Program-made: the position numbers and the translations under genes
The notes under the pieces: model-generated
What the model saw: the letters and a program-made list of their open reading frames with translations, nothing else
Databases searched by the model: none
What the model was told of the DNA's origin: nothing
NCBI GenBank assembly: GCA_051881695.1
Contig: JBJEQJ010000024.1
Location: 1 to 64,000 of the forward strand
DNA: 64,000 nt
Direction of reading: 5' to 3'
DNA from: CAYJFG01 sp051881695
GTDB taxonomy: Bacteria > Bacillota > Clostridia > Oscillospirales > Acutalibacteraceae
In this document: in pieces, positions 34,568 through 43,492 of the stretch
Layout of the letters: each line of letters begins with the position of its first letter
Numbering within the stretch: position 1 is the first letter of the stretch

Positions 34568-35905
34568 TCAGTTAATCCTTAATTTTTTCTTCCAGTTTCC
34601 GCATAAATAAAAGGTTACAGACATTATAGCCGCGACAGACCAGCCTATCGGCCACGACGCCCATATGCCGTTTGTTCCCATAAACGCAGATAGCACAAAC
34701 GCCAAAGCTACTCTTATAACCAGGTCTGAGAAGGTGGAAATCATAAAGGCTATCATTGCGCCTCCGCCTCTTAAAACTGCGTCCGCCATTAGCTTTATTA
34801 CAATTACAAGATAAAACGGCGCTGCAATATACAAAAACATTTTTCCTGTTTCCATAGCAACCGTACTGTCTGACTCTAAGAACATTCCCAGCAACTGAGT
34901 GCTGAACAGCAAAAACAACGAACTGCACAGCACCGCAACAGCGGCACCCATTATTGCTCCTGCCCGAAAGCCTTTTTTCACTCTTTGCGTTTTTCCTGCT
35001 CCTATATTTTGTGCTGTAAAGCTTGAAAGTCCGTTTGCAAGCGAGGTAAATGATGTAAGCGCAAAGGTATTAAGCTTTATTGCGGCGGAATATCCGGCAA
35101 CGGCAGACGAACCGAAGCCGTTAATAAGTCCCTGTATAAACAGATTTCCAACTGAAATAAAGCTTTGCTGCAAAATGCTTGGCACAGCAATCACAGAGAT
35201 TTTTCTAAGCATTGAAAAAGAAAAATAGCGAACCTTGCCGGAGTGTCCTAGTTTTTTAATTCTGCTGACAAGCACAATTACGGCAAGCAGGGACGATACT
35301 CCCTGCGACAAAAAGGTCGCCCACGCAAGACCTGCAACACCCATATTCAACACAATTACAAAAAGAAGATTCACCGCTATATTGCCAAGTGAGGAAGCAA
35401 CAAGGAAATAAAGCGGCGTTTTAGAGTCGCCGAGCGCTGTAAAAACTCCTGTGCAGATATTATATAAAAAAAGGAACATTAGACCCATTATGTAAATATT
35501 GAGATACGCCTGACTGTCTGCCATTATATTCTGCGGAGTATTCAAAAGCCACAGTATCTGTTTACAAAACAAAAGTCCAAACACTGTAAGCAATACGCTT
35601 AACGATAAGGCAAAAACAAATGATGTATTTATTGCAAGCTTCATATTTCTGTATTTTTTTGCGCCGAAAAGCTGCGAAATTACAACGCTGCATCCAATAT
35701 TTACACCCAAAGCAATAGCCACAAACAGCATAGTAACAGGAAAAGAAGCGCCTGTTGCAGCAAGCGCATTTTCGCCTATAAATCTGCCGGCTATTATGCT
35801 GTCTGCCATATTATAAAACTGCTGAAACATACTGCTTATCAGCATAGGCATAGAAAAAGCGAGCAGCACCTTTGACGGGCTGCCCTTCGTCATATCCGTA
35901 ACCAT
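34568..35905 (-). CDS. MATE-family efflux transporter
   Basis: 445 residues with twelve membrane segments. The start MVTDMTKGSPSKVLLAFSMP and the early stretch QQFYNMADSIIAGRFIGENALAA are typical of the MATE subgroup common in Clostridia; the second half repeats this layout (VPSILQQSFISVGNLFIQG). It exports cationic compounds by Na+ or H+ exchange in known members; the substrate here is unknown. Confidence 0.95.
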   Translation of the reverse strand: MVTDMTKGSPSKVLLAFSMPMLISSMFQQFYNMADSIIAGRFIGENALAATGASFPVTMLFVAIALGVNIGCSVVISQLFGAKKYRNMKLAINTSFVFALSLSVLLTVFGLLFCKQILWLLNTPQNIMADSQAYLNIYIMGLMFLFLYNICTGVFTALGDSKTPLYFLVASSLGNIAVNLLFVIVLNMGVAGLAWATFLSQGVSSLLAVIVLVSRIKKLGHSGKVRYFSFSMLRKISVIAVPSILQQSFISVGNLFIQGLINGFGSSAVAGYSAAIKLNTFALTSFTSLANGLSSFTAQNIGAGKTQRVKKGFRAGAIMGAAVAVLCSSLFLLFSTQLLGMFLESDSTVAMETGKMFLYIAAPFYLVIVIKLMADAVLRGGGAMIAFMISTFSDLVIRVALAFVLSAFMGTNGIWASWPIGWSVAAIMSVTFYLCGNWKKKLRIN

Positions 35906-35960
35906 TATAAAACTTCCCTTTTGCGCTCGTTATAATACACAAATTATACCTTTTAGTTTT

Positions 35961-35989
35961 AGTATATTACAACAAAAGAAAATTGTCAA
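35961..35989 (-). promoter_or_regulatory. Promoter of the MATE-PPTase pair
   Basis: TTGACA (35984-35989), 17 bp, TATACT (35961-35966), minus strand. Confidence 0.8.
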
Positions 35990-36003
35990 CGAGAACGATA
36001 ACG

Positions 36004-36039
36004 AAAAACCCGAACCCATCGCTTAAAGCAATAAGTTCG
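36004..36039 (-). terminator. Terminator downstream of the PP2C gene
   Basis: A 12-bp stem allowing G-U pairs (CGAACTTATTGC with GCGATGGGTTCG) around a 5-nt loop, followed by GGTTTTT on the minus strand. Confidence 0.7.
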
Positions 36040-36071
36040 AATTTTTGCTTGCGTCTATAAAAAATTTTTAA

Positions 36072-36800
36072 TCAAATCATAACTGCTATTGCCGTGAAGT
36101 TATCCATTTTTGAGTATCTGCCGTTTTTAATGACAGTTTTGCACATTTTGTCAAGCCACTTTTGCGGTGTGTCTGAATGTTTAAGAGCTTTTACCATTGC
36201 TTTTTCGTCAATTAATGTCCAAAAGCCGTCGGTACAAAGCAAAAAGGCATTTCCTCTTTTTATATGCACAACAGGCGAAAGCTCAAAATTTAGAGTTTCC
36301 CTGTTCGTGCCCAAAACGCTTAAAAGCCTGTTTTTTGCCGGGTGGTATCTTAGCTCCTCCTGAGTTATTAAGCCGTCGCTTAAAAGCTTGTTTGTTACAG
36401 TATGGTCCTGCGTTTGCAGTAACAGCTTATTTTCATCAAACATATATAGGCGCGAATCACCTATATGTGCCCATTTTGCAATGCCGTCGCCGTCAGAAAC
36501 GGTCAACACAACCATTGTTGTCTTTATTCCGTCAGGCAAGCTGCGCTCCTTTTGCAGGCTCTTTAAAAGCTTATGGGATGAGCTAAACGCATTTTTAAAA
36601 AAATCAGGATTTGTACTGTCCTTTTGAAAAAGATTTATTGTATTGTTCACTGCTGTGTATGACGCAATATCTCCGCCGCTGTGGCCGCCCAAGCCGTCTG
36701 CAACGGCAAAGCAGTATTCGCTGTCAGCACAGGCATATGCACAGAAGTCGTCATTTGTTGTTCTGTTGCCTATATTTGAAATATGTGCAAATTGCGGCAA
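36072..36800 (-). CDS. PP2C-family Ser/Thr protein phosphatase
   Basis: Metal-dependent phosphatase, 242 residues. Motifs: ISNIGNRTTNDDF (the usual RxxNED region, changed to TNDD), AVADGLGGHSGGD, WAHIGDSRLYMF, HTVTNKL, LLCTDGFW and MDNFTAIAV with the last metal Asp. The start is TTG 36800, set by AGGAGG 8 nt upstream. No partner kinase is next to it, unlike the usual stp-prkC pair, so the target is unknown. Confidence 0.9.
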   Translation of the reverse strand: MPQFAHISNIGNRTTNDDFCAYACADSEYCFAVADGLGGHSGGDIASYTAVNNTINLFQKDSTNPDFFKNAFSSSHKLLKSLQKERSLPDGIKTTMVVLTVSDGDGIAKWAHIGDSRLYMFDENKLLLQTQDHTVTNKLLSDGLITQEELRYHPAKNRLLSVLGTNRETLNFELSPVVHIKRGNAFLLCTDGFWTLIDEKAMVKALKHSDTPQKWLDKMCKTVIKNGRYSKMDNFTAIAVMI

Positions 36801-36818
36801 GGTGTTATCCTCCTATAA

Positions 36819-36846
36819 ACAAAAAAGCAGGAAATGCCCTGCTTTT
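36819..36846 (-). terminator. Terminator between the aminotransferase and PP2C genes
   Basis: AAAAGCAGG and CCTGCTTTT arms with a 6-nt loop and a TTTTTTG run on the minus strand, just ahead of the PP2C ribosome site. Confidence 0.75.
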
Positions 36847-36851
36847 ACGGA

Positions 36852-36895
36852 GTATCTGAAAACGGAAACAGACAGTTGTTTGAGTTTTCAGATAC
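36852..36895. repeat. Perfect 12-bp inverted repeat after the aminotransferase gene
   Basis: GTATCTGAAAAC (36852-36863) and GTTTTCAGATAC (36884-36895), with inner AAACA and TGTTT arms that can extend the stem. It begins 8 bp after the stop codon and precedes the terminator at 36819-36846. Confidence 0.75.
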
Positions 36896-36902
36896 AACCC
36901 GG

Positions 36903-38096
36903 TTATATTTCATTTTTTATTGTTTCTATTATAAATTCTACGTCTTCGTCCGTAAGCAAAGTATGCAGCGGAAGCGTTATTTCTTCGCAATAATGCTTAT
37001 AAGCATTCGGATAATCTTCAATTTTGAAACCAAGATTCTTATAAGCCGTAAACATCGGCAGCGGCTTATAATGCACATTTGCCGCTATGCCGTTTTCGGC
37101 TAGCTTATCAATAAGCTGATTTCTCTGCTCCGGAGAATAACCCGGTATTTGCAGCATATAAAGGTGAAAGCTCGACTTGTAATCCTTGCCTTTATGAATA
37201 AGAGGCTTTAACCCCATAGGCAGAAACGCCTCGTCGTACATATTTACAATTTCTTCTCTTCTTTTAAGCAGGCTGTCGTACCTTTCAAGCTGTTTTAAGC
37301 CTATTGCTGCCTGCAAATCAGTCATATTACACTTATATGCAGGATAGATAATGTCATATTCCCATGCACCTAAACGTGTTTTTGCGTATGCATCCTTAGT
37401 TTGACCGTGAAGCGAAAGAACAGTAAATAAATTTGCAAGCCACTCATTATCAATCGCCGGGAAGTCCTTCCACGTTATTGCTCCACCCTCAGCTGTTGTA
37501 AGATTTTTAACTGCGTGGAATGAAAAAGCAGTAAAATCTGCAATTTGACCGCTGTTTTTGCCGTTTTGAACAGCACCAAGTCCATGTGCGGAATCTGAAA
37601 TTATCACAGGTCTGCCAAATGCCTTTTGCAGCTCTCCGCATGGCTTGAACAAATGCTTTTTGTTTTCAGCCGCTTTATATATTTCGTCATAATTGCAAAG
37701 CTTTCCGCCTATATTTACAGGAATAATCGCCTTTGTTTTGTCTGTAATTGCCTGCTCAACCTTTTTCGGGTCAATCAAAAAGGAATCCTCCAAGGTATCT
37801 ACAAGAACGATTTTTGCGCCAAGATGATAAATGACCGAGGCCGACGCTGTATATGTGTAAGCGGTGGTTATGACCTCGTCCCCCGGACCTACTCCAAGAA
37901 TTTTCAGAGTAAGCTCCAAAGCCGATGTGCATGAACCAAACGTAACGACTCTTGACGTACCTATATATTCAGCAAGCTTTTTTTCAAAAAGCTTTGTCCT
38001 GTATCCTGTTGTTATCCAACCGGATTTAAGCGCATCTATAACTTCACCGATTTCAAGGTCTGTTATATCCGGCGGAGAAAAGGGGATTATTTTCAT
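36903..38096 (-). CDS. DegT/DnrJ/EryC1-family PLP aminotransferase
   Basis: Sugar aminotransferase fold I enzyme, about 397 residues. Motifs: PPDITDLEIGEVIDALKSGW, FGSCTSALELTLKILGVGPG, DSAHGLGA (cofactor Asp), and FSFHAVKNLTTAEGG with the Schiff-base lysine. Family members convert a keto group on a nucleotide-linked sugar to an amine; no other sugar-modifying gene lies beside it, so the substrate is open. ATG 38096 follows GGGAG by 8 nt; a GTG three codons earlier is less likely. Own promoter and structured leader upstream. Confidence 0.9.
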   Translation of the reverse strand: MKIIPFSPPDITDLEIGEVIDALKSGWITTGYRTKLFEKKLAEYIGTSRVVTFGSCTSALELTLKILGVGPGDEVITTAYTYTASASVIYHLGAKIVLVDTLEDSFLIDPKKVEQAITDKTKAIIPVNIGGKLCNYDEIYKAAENKKHLFKPCGELQKAFGRPVIISDSAHGLGAVQNGKNSGQIADFTAFSFHAVKNLTTAEGGAITWKDFPAIDNEWLANLFTVLSLHGQTKDAYAKTRLGAWEYDIIYPAYKCNMTDLQAAIGLKQLERYDSLLKRREEIVNMYDEAFLPMGLKPLIHKGKDYKSSFHLYMLQIPGYSPEQRNQLIDKLAENGIAANVHYKPLPMFTAYKNLGFKIEDYPNAYKHYCEEITLPLHTLLTDEDVEFIIETIKNEI

Positions 38097-38110
38097 ATTA
38101 AGCACTCCCG

Positions 38111-38174
38111 TTACTGCCCGTAATGTGCAGTAAATCAGATTTTTCCGGCATATCTAAAGCAAAATACAAATATG
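38111..38174 (-). promoter_or_regulatory. Two hairpins in the aminotransferase leader
   Basis: CGGCATAT with ATATGCCG (about 38146-38173) and a perfect TTACTGC with GCAGTAA hairpin (38111-38133). The second stands directly against the CGGGAG ribosome site, so it could affect translation. Function inferred only from position. Confidence 0.45.
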
Positions 38175-38249
38175 CCGATAATACCTTCATATTAGTTTTT
38201 ATCAAAAAATTCTTTAATAATCGCACTTTAGTTTTATAACTTAGGATTT

Positions 38250-38278
38250 ATTTTATCACAACAGCGCCTTTATGTCAA
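38250..38278 (-). promoter_or_regulatory. Promoter of the aminotransferase gene
   Basis: TTGACA (38273-38278), 17 bp, TAAAAT (38250-38255) with an extended TG, minus strand; leaves a leader of about 150 nt. Confidence 0.8.
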
Positions 38279-38281
38279 TTT

Positions 38282-38331
38282 TATACAATTTACATTATTG
38301 TAACTGTTATACAATTTACACTTTCGTAACA
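38282..38331. repeat. Two 23-bp direct repeats overlapping the radical SAM promoter
   Basis: TATACAATTTACATTATTGT (from 38282) and TATACAATTTACACTTTCGT (from 38309) are 27 bp apart, each ending in AAC. The first contains the dyad TACAAT-ATTGTA. The second copy contains the -35 box. The layout suggests an operator. Confidence 0.55.
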
Positions 38332-38343
38332 ATATCATATAAT
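38315..38343 (+). promoter_or_regulatory. Promoter of the radical SAM gene
   Basis: TTTACA (38315-38320), 17 bp, TATAAT (38338-38343). Confidence 0.75.
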
Positions 38344-38393
38344 AAAAGAAAATAACCTGTAACAGTCAGTAAAAAGGAGGTACAAATGTTTTA

Positions 38394-39308
38394 ATGGAAT
38401 ACCTCTCGTTAAATAAATATTTAAAAGAAACATTTGGGACAAAGGTTTACAAGCTTTCTTTAAACGGGAATATGACCTGTCCCAACCGTGACGGAACAAA
38501 GGGCTATAAAGGCTGTATATTTTGCAGTGAGGGCGGCTCCGGTGAGTTTGCGTGTTCCGGACAAAGCATAAGCGAACAGCTGGATAACGCTAAAAAGCTT
38601 GTAAGCAATAAAATAAAATCCGGAAAATACATTGCATACTTTCAGGCTTTTACAAATACATACGCCCCTGTTGATTATCTCAACGATATTTTCACACAGG
38701 CAATAGCTCCGCCTGAAATTGCCGCATTATCCATAGCAACAAGGCCGGACTGTCTTGGAAGCGACGTGCTTAGCCTTCTTGATGAGCTTAACCATAAAAA
38801 GCCTGTGTTTGTCGAGCTTGGGCTTCAAACATCCTGCGAAGCCTCCGCAGAATATATAAGACGCGGCTATAAAAACGACTGCTATATTAAAGCTGTTCGT
38901 GACTTAAAAAGAATCGGAGTAAATGTTGTCACACATATTATTTTGGGGCTTCCGTTTGAACGCCGTGAGGATATGCTGCGCTCGGTGGATTTTGCCGCAA
39001 AGTGCGGAACAGACGGTATTAAGCTTCAGCTATTGCACGTTTTGAAAAACACCGATTTGGAAAAGGAGTATCTTGAAGGAAAATTTCAAACACTCAGCCC
39101 GGAGGAATATATTGATATTCTGTGCGACTGCATAGAAATACTGCCGAAAAATACAGTAATTCACAGGCTTACAGGCGACGGTGACAAAAAGCTGCTTATT
39201 GCGCCGCTGTGGAGCGCAGATAAAAAAAGAGTGCTTAACGGCATTAACAAAGCATTTACCGAACGAAGCATAATACAAGGCAGCAAAAAAATTGAAGATA
39301 TACTATAA
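38394..39308 (+). CDS. Radical SAM protein, YhcC/TIGR01212 family
   Basis: 304-residue radical SAM enzyme. The 4Fe-4S cysteines are in CPNRDGTKGYKGCIFC (the wide C-x(n)-C-x2-C spacing of the YhcC group); also IATRPDCLG, ELGLQTSCEASAEYIRRG and HIILGLPFERREDM. In E. coli relatives the function is not settled. AAGGAGG lies 13 nt before the ATG. A two-codon frame (ATG TTT TAA, 38386-38394) sits between them and overlaps the start as TAATG, so translation may be coupled. Confidence 0.9.
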   Translation: MEYLSLNKYLKETFGTKVYKLSLNGNMTCPNRDGTKGYKGCIFCSEGGSGEFACSGQSISEQLDNAKKLVSNKIKSGKYIAYFQAFTNTYAPVDYLNDIFTQAIAPPEIAALSIATRPDCLGSDVLSLLDELNHKKPVFVELGLQTSCEASAEYIRRGYKNDCYIKAVRDLKRIGVNVVTHIILGLPFERREDMLRSVDFAAKCGTDGIKLQLLHVLKNTDLEKEYLEGKFQTLSPEEYIDILCDCIEILPKNTVIHRLTGDGDKKLLIAPLWSADKKRVLNGINKAFTERSIIQGSKKIEDIL

Positions 39309-39312
39309 ATTA

Positions 39313-39351
39313 AGGGTTGGCCAAACTGCATTTTGCATTTTGACCAACCCT
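39313..39351. terminator. Hairpin between convergent genes
   Basis: AGGGTTGG and CCAACCCT arms, extended by CAAA/TTTG after one mismatch, between the radical SAM gene (+) and the ABC exporter gene (-). T tracts are short on both sides. Confidence 0.6.
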
Positions 39352-39358
39352 ATAAGCT

Positions 39359-41266
39359 TTAAGAAGCACTTTCAAACTGCGAATTGTAAAGAGAAGCATA
39401 AAAACCGTTTGCCTTCAAAAGCTCCTCGTGATTACCCTGCTCAATAATGTCGCCGTCCTTCATAACAAGTATAAGGTCGGCATTTTTTATTGTTGAAAGG
39501 CGGTGCGCTATAACAAAGCTTGTTCTTCCCTTCATAAGGTTATCCATAGCCTTTTGTATTCGCACCTCTGTGCGGGTATCTACCGAGCTTGTCGCTTCGT
39601 CAAGAATAAGTATCTTTGGGTCTGCAAGTATGGTTCTTGCTATTGTTAGAAGCTGTTTTTGTCCCTGTGACACATTTGACGCATCCTCGTTAAGCACCAT
39701 ATTATATCCGTCCGGCAAGGTCTGCACAAAACGGTGAACGTGTGCTGCTTTTGCCGCCTGAATTACCTCCTCGTCTGTTGCGTCCAGTCTTCCGTAACGG
39801 ATATTTTCCATAACAGTACCGGAAAACAGCCATGCATCCTGCAGCACCATACCGAAAAGCTCTCTTAACTCGCTTCTGTCAAATTCTTTAACATTATATC
39901 CGTCAACTAATATTGCACCGTCCGTAACGTCATAAAAGCGCATTAAAAGCTTTACCATCGTTGTTTTTCCTGCACCGGTGGGACCTACTATTGCAATCTT
40001 CTGACCCTGCTGAACCTTAGCGGAAAAATCATTTACAATTATCTTATCCGGGTTATATCCGAAGTGAACATTTTTAAACTCAACATTTCCGTCAATGTCC
40101 TTTACGGTTACATTTCTTTGAATACTCTTTACTTCGCCGTTTTCGCCTGATGCCTTTTCGGTAAGCATTGCGTGTTTTTCAGCCGTTTGCTCTTCTTCGC
40201 TTTCGCTTAAAAAATCAAATACTCTTTCTGCCGCAGCCGCCATAGACTGGAGCATATTAGACACCTGCGCCACCTCAGTAATCGGCTGCGTAAAGTTCCT
40301 GACATATTGTATAAACGACTGAATATCGCCGACTGCAATACTTCCGTTGATTACAAGATACCCGCCTAAAACGGCAATGGCTACATAGCCCAGATTGCCG
40401 ACAAACGCCATAATAGGCTGCATAAGTCCTGACAAAAACTGTGATTTCCACGCTGATTTATAAAGCTTGTTGTTACTTTTTTCAAATTCGCTTACAGTTT
40501 GTTCCTCTTTGTTAAACGCCTGAACAACATTAATCCCGCTAAAAACCTCTTCTACCTGACCGTTAACGTGTCCTAAATAGTCCTGCTGGTCTATAAAGTA
40601 TTTTTGTGATTTTTTTACTATAATAGAAATTAAAATCATAGATACAGGCAGAATCAACAGCGCTATAAGCGTCATCATCCAGCTAATGCTGAACATCATA
40701 ATAAGTACGCCAATGATAGTTGTTACAGAAGTTATAAGCTGTGTTGCGCTTTGGTTAAGATTCATAGACAGCGTATCCACGTCGTTTGTAATTACAGATA
40801 GAATTTCACCCGTTTGCTTTTTATCAAAATAGCTCATTGGCAGACGGTTTATTTTTTCTGAAATATCGTTTCTCATTTGATATGTTATTTTCTGCGTAAT
40901 ATTGGTCATTATAAGTCCCTGAACAAACATAAACAGCGAGCTTATAACATACAGTCCTAAAAGAAACAAAAGTATTTCTCCAAGCTTTGCAAAGTTTATA
41001 CCTTCTCCGCCTGAAAACATACTGATAACTCCGTTAAATACTTCCGTTGTGGCGTTTCCGAGTATTTTGGGGCCTACTATATTAAATATAGTGCCGGCTA
41101 TGGCAAAAATTACAACAAAGAGTAACGCCGGCTTGTAGCTGCCCATATACTTAAACATTTTTAACGCCGTACCCTTTAAATCCTTTGCTTTCTCCCCTGC
41201 TGCCATCGCACCCGGACCGTGACCCGGTCCGTGCGCTCTTCTCGGTCTTGAATTATTGTTACTCAT
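39359..41266 (-). CDS. Heterodimeric ABC exporter, subunit with consensus ATPase site
   Basis: Half-transporter of 635 residues: a His/Gly/Pro-rich N-terminus (RRAHGPGHGPGAMA), six membrane helices, then the ATPase with Walker A GPTGAGKTTMVK, signature NVSQGQKQLLTIA, Walker B ILILDEATSSVD and switch IAHRLST. Walker B glutamate and switch histidine are intact, while the signature is altered (SQGQ). ATG 41266 follows AAAGGAGGAG and overlaps the partner's stop by 8 nt. It resembles BmrD/TM288-type partners in multidrug export. Confidence 0.92.
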   Translation of the reverse strand: MSNNNSRPRRAHGPGHGPGAMAAGEKAKDLKGTALKMFKYMGSYKPALLFVVIFAIAGTIFNIVGPKILGNATTEVFNGVISMFSGGEGINFAKLGEILLFLLGLYVISSLFMFVQGLIMTNITQKITYQMRNDISEKINRLPMSYFDKKQTGEILSVITNDVDTLSMNLNQSATQLITSVTTIIGVLIMMFSISWMMTLIALLILPVSMILISIIVKKSQKYFIDQQDYLGHVNGQVEEVFSGINVVQAFNKEEQTVSEFEKSNNKLYKSAWKSQFLSGLMQPIMAFVGNLGYVAIAVLGGYLVINGSIAVGDIQSFIQYVRNFTQPITEVAQVSNMLQSMAAAAERVFDFLSESEEEQTAEKHAMLTEKASGENGEVKSIQRNVTVKDIDGNVEFKNVHFGYNPDKIIVNDFSAKVQQGQKIAIVGPTGAGKTTMVKLLMRFYDVTDGAILVDGYNVKEFDRSELRELFGMVLQDAWLFSGTVMENIRYGRLDATDEEVIQAAKAAHVHRFVQTLPDGYNMVLNEDASNVSQGQKQLLTIARTILADPKILILDEATSSVDTRTEVRIQKAMDNLMKGRTSFVIAHRLSTIKNADLILVMKDGDIIEQGNHEELLKANGFYASLYNSQFESAS

Positions 41267-43463
41267 TTTCAAGCTCCTCCTTTGAAAGCTGAGATTGTGC
41301 AATCTGGCGGTATACCTCGCAGTTTTTAAGCAGCTCTTTATGAGTACCCTTGCCGACAATCTCACCGTTGTCAAGCACAATTATCTGGTCTGCATTTAAA
41401 ATGGTGCTTATTCTTTGCGCTACAATAAGCACGGTGCTGTCTTTAGTTTCTGTTTTTAACGCTTTTCTTAAAGCTGCATCCGTTTTAAAGTCAAGCGCAG
41501 AGAAGCTGTCGTCAAAAATATAAATCTGCGGATTTTTAGCAATAGCTCTTGCTATTGAAAGCCTTTGACGCTGACCTCCGGAAACATTTGTACCTCCCTG
41601 GGATATTGCATATGAATATTTATCCGGCTTTTCGTTGATAAACTCGGCAGACTGTGATATCTCCGCCGCTTTTTCAATCTGCTGCTGCGTTATGTTTTCT
41701 GCACCGTAAGATATATTTGAATTTACATCTCCCGTAAACAAAAATCCCTTTTGCGGCACATAGCCTATAAGATCTCTAAGGCTTTTTTTACTTATTTTTC
41801 TTATATCCTTACCACCTATTTTTATCTCTCCGTCTGTTACGTCATAAAACCTGGGAATTAAACTAATAAGCGTTGATTTACCGCTGCCTGTGCTTCCGAT
41901 AAATGCAGTGGTCTGACCGGCCTTTGCAACAAAATTTATGTTGTGCAGAACATCCTCCTCAGCGCCGGGATAACGGAAGCAAACATCCTTAAATTCCACA
42001 ATGCCGCTTTTGCCGCTATCCATTTGCTCCGGATTTTCAATATCCTTTACGGTATTTTCGGTATTTAAAACCTCAGCCACACGTTTTGCAGATACCATAG
42101 CTCTGGGAAGCATTATACTCATCATAGAAAGCATTAAAAACGACATAATAATCTGCATTGTGTACTGGATAAACGCCATAAGATTGCCGACCTGCATCTG
42201 TCCTACGCTTATAATATCTGCTCCAACCCATACTATAAGCACGCATATGCCGTTCATAATCAGCATCATTACAGGCATCATTGCAGACATTATTCTGTTT
42301 ACAAAAAGGTTTGCCCTCATAAGTTCTGTATTTGCAACATCAAAACGCTTCTCCTCGTACTTTTCTCTGCTGAAGGCTCTGATAACCGGAAGCCCTGTAA
42401 GCATTTCTCTGGATACTAAATTAAGCCTGTCAACCAGCTTTTGAAGTATATTGAACTTTGGCATTGCAAATATCATCAGCAAAATAATTAAAGCTAAGAT
42501 AAGCCCTATTGCAACAGCTATTACCCAAGCCATATCCTTGCCTGTTTTCATAACATTTACAAGTGCGCCGATACCGAGAATCGGAGCGTAAATAACCATT
42601 CTTAAAAGCATAATTACAAGCATCTGAATTTGCTGAATATCATTTGTACATCTGGTGATTAAAGAGGCAGTTGAAAAGCTGTTGTACTCTTTGTTTGAAA
42701 AGCCTACAACCTTTCTAAACACATCTCTTCTTAATTCACACGCAAGTCCGGAGCCGACGCGCGACGCCAAAAGAGAAACGAGCACAGAACTTATAACAAT
42801 TGCCAATGCATATGCAACCATAATAAGTCCCGACTGTAAAATGTATTCGTTTTGAATTTTAGCGGTATCTATACCTATTGCTTTATATTCTTCCTTTACA
42901 AATCTTATTGCCATCTGCTTTGACATACTTGGGTCTATATCGTCAAATTTTTCAAGCTGAGTATTAATACCTGCCAAAACTTCGCTTTTCTGCTCCTGCG
43001 GCATAGCGTCCAAAATATCCAAAATACTTATGCTTTTATCTGTTTTTCCGGCGGCAAGCTGAGCTTTAAGCGCCTTTGTCTGCCCATTTTCGCTTTGCAA
43101 GAACGAAACTATCGTCATCGGCATTTCAAGGGCAGCGCTTAGCTCATCTATTGTTTTGCTGTCAGCGTTTTCATTTAAAACATAAAGCTTTTCGCCGTTT
43201 TCCTCTTTATCCTGTAATGTGTAATTTTCTTCTACAAATGTTTTTTCATCGTCAGACATAAAATAGAAAAGTCTGTTCATCTGCTTTTCTCTTATTTGCA
43301 CCGGCGCTGCATTGGAAATTCCGCCCTGCTGTATGCCGACATTGACAATAGACGACATACTGTCGGGAAGCGCCAAAGCGCAATACGCCTGAACTAACAA
43401 AAGAAGCAAAATTGCTATAACAGACAGTGCGTATTTTTTTAAATACTTAATAAGCTTTCCCAT
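41259..43463 (-). CDS. Heterodimeric ABC exporter, subunit with degenerate ATPase site
   Basis: Half-transporter of about 734 residues. Membrane helices 1 and 2 are separated by an extracellular insert of some 140 residues (MNRLFYFMSDDEKTFVEENY onward). ATPase: Walker A GSTGSGKSTLIS, signature NVSGGQRQRLSIA, but Walker B reads IYIFDDSFSALD (Asp in place of the catalytic Glu) and the switch is VAQRIST (Gln for His). This pairs with the consensus partner downstream. The ATG at 43463 has AAAGGAG at 14 nt; ATG 43487 is an alternative. The marR gene lies immediately upstream. Confidence 0.92.
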   Translation of the reverse strand: MGKLIKYLKKYALSVIAILLLLLVQAYCALALPDSMSSIVNVGIQQGGISNAAPVQIREKQMNRLFYFMSDDEKTFVEENYTLQDKEENGEKLYVLNENADSKTIDELSAALEMPMTIVSFLQSENGQTKALKAQLAAGKTDKSISILDILDAMPQEQKSEVLAGINTQLEKFDDIDPSMSKQMAIRFVKEEYKAIGIDTAKIQNEYILQSGLIMVAYALAIVISSVLVSLLASRVGSGLACELRRDVFRKVVGFSNKEYNSFSTASLITRCTNDIQQIQMLVIMLLRMVIYAPILGIGALVNVMKTGKDMAWVIAVAIGLILALIILLMIFAMPKFNILQKLVDRLNLVSREMLTGLPVIRAFSREKYEEKRFDVANTELMRANLFVNRIMSAMMPVMMLIMNGICVLIVWVGADIISVGQMQVGNLMAFIQYTMQIIMSFLMLSMMSIMLPRAMVSAKRVAEVLNTENTVKDIENPEQMDSGKSGIVEFKDVCFRYPGAEEDVLHNINFVAKAGQTTAFIGSTGSGKSTLISLIPRFYDVTDGEIKIGGKDIRKISKKSLRDLIGYVPQKGFLFTGDVNSNISYGAENITQQQIEKAAEISQSAEFINEKPDKYSYAISQGGTNVSGGQRQRLSIARAIAKNPQIYIFDDSFSALDFKTDAALRKALKTETKDSTVLIVAQRISTILNADQIIVLDNGEIVGKGTHKELLKNCEVYRQIAQSQLSKEELENE

Positions 43464-43492
43464 ATTTTTACTGCTAACTCCTTTCATATACC

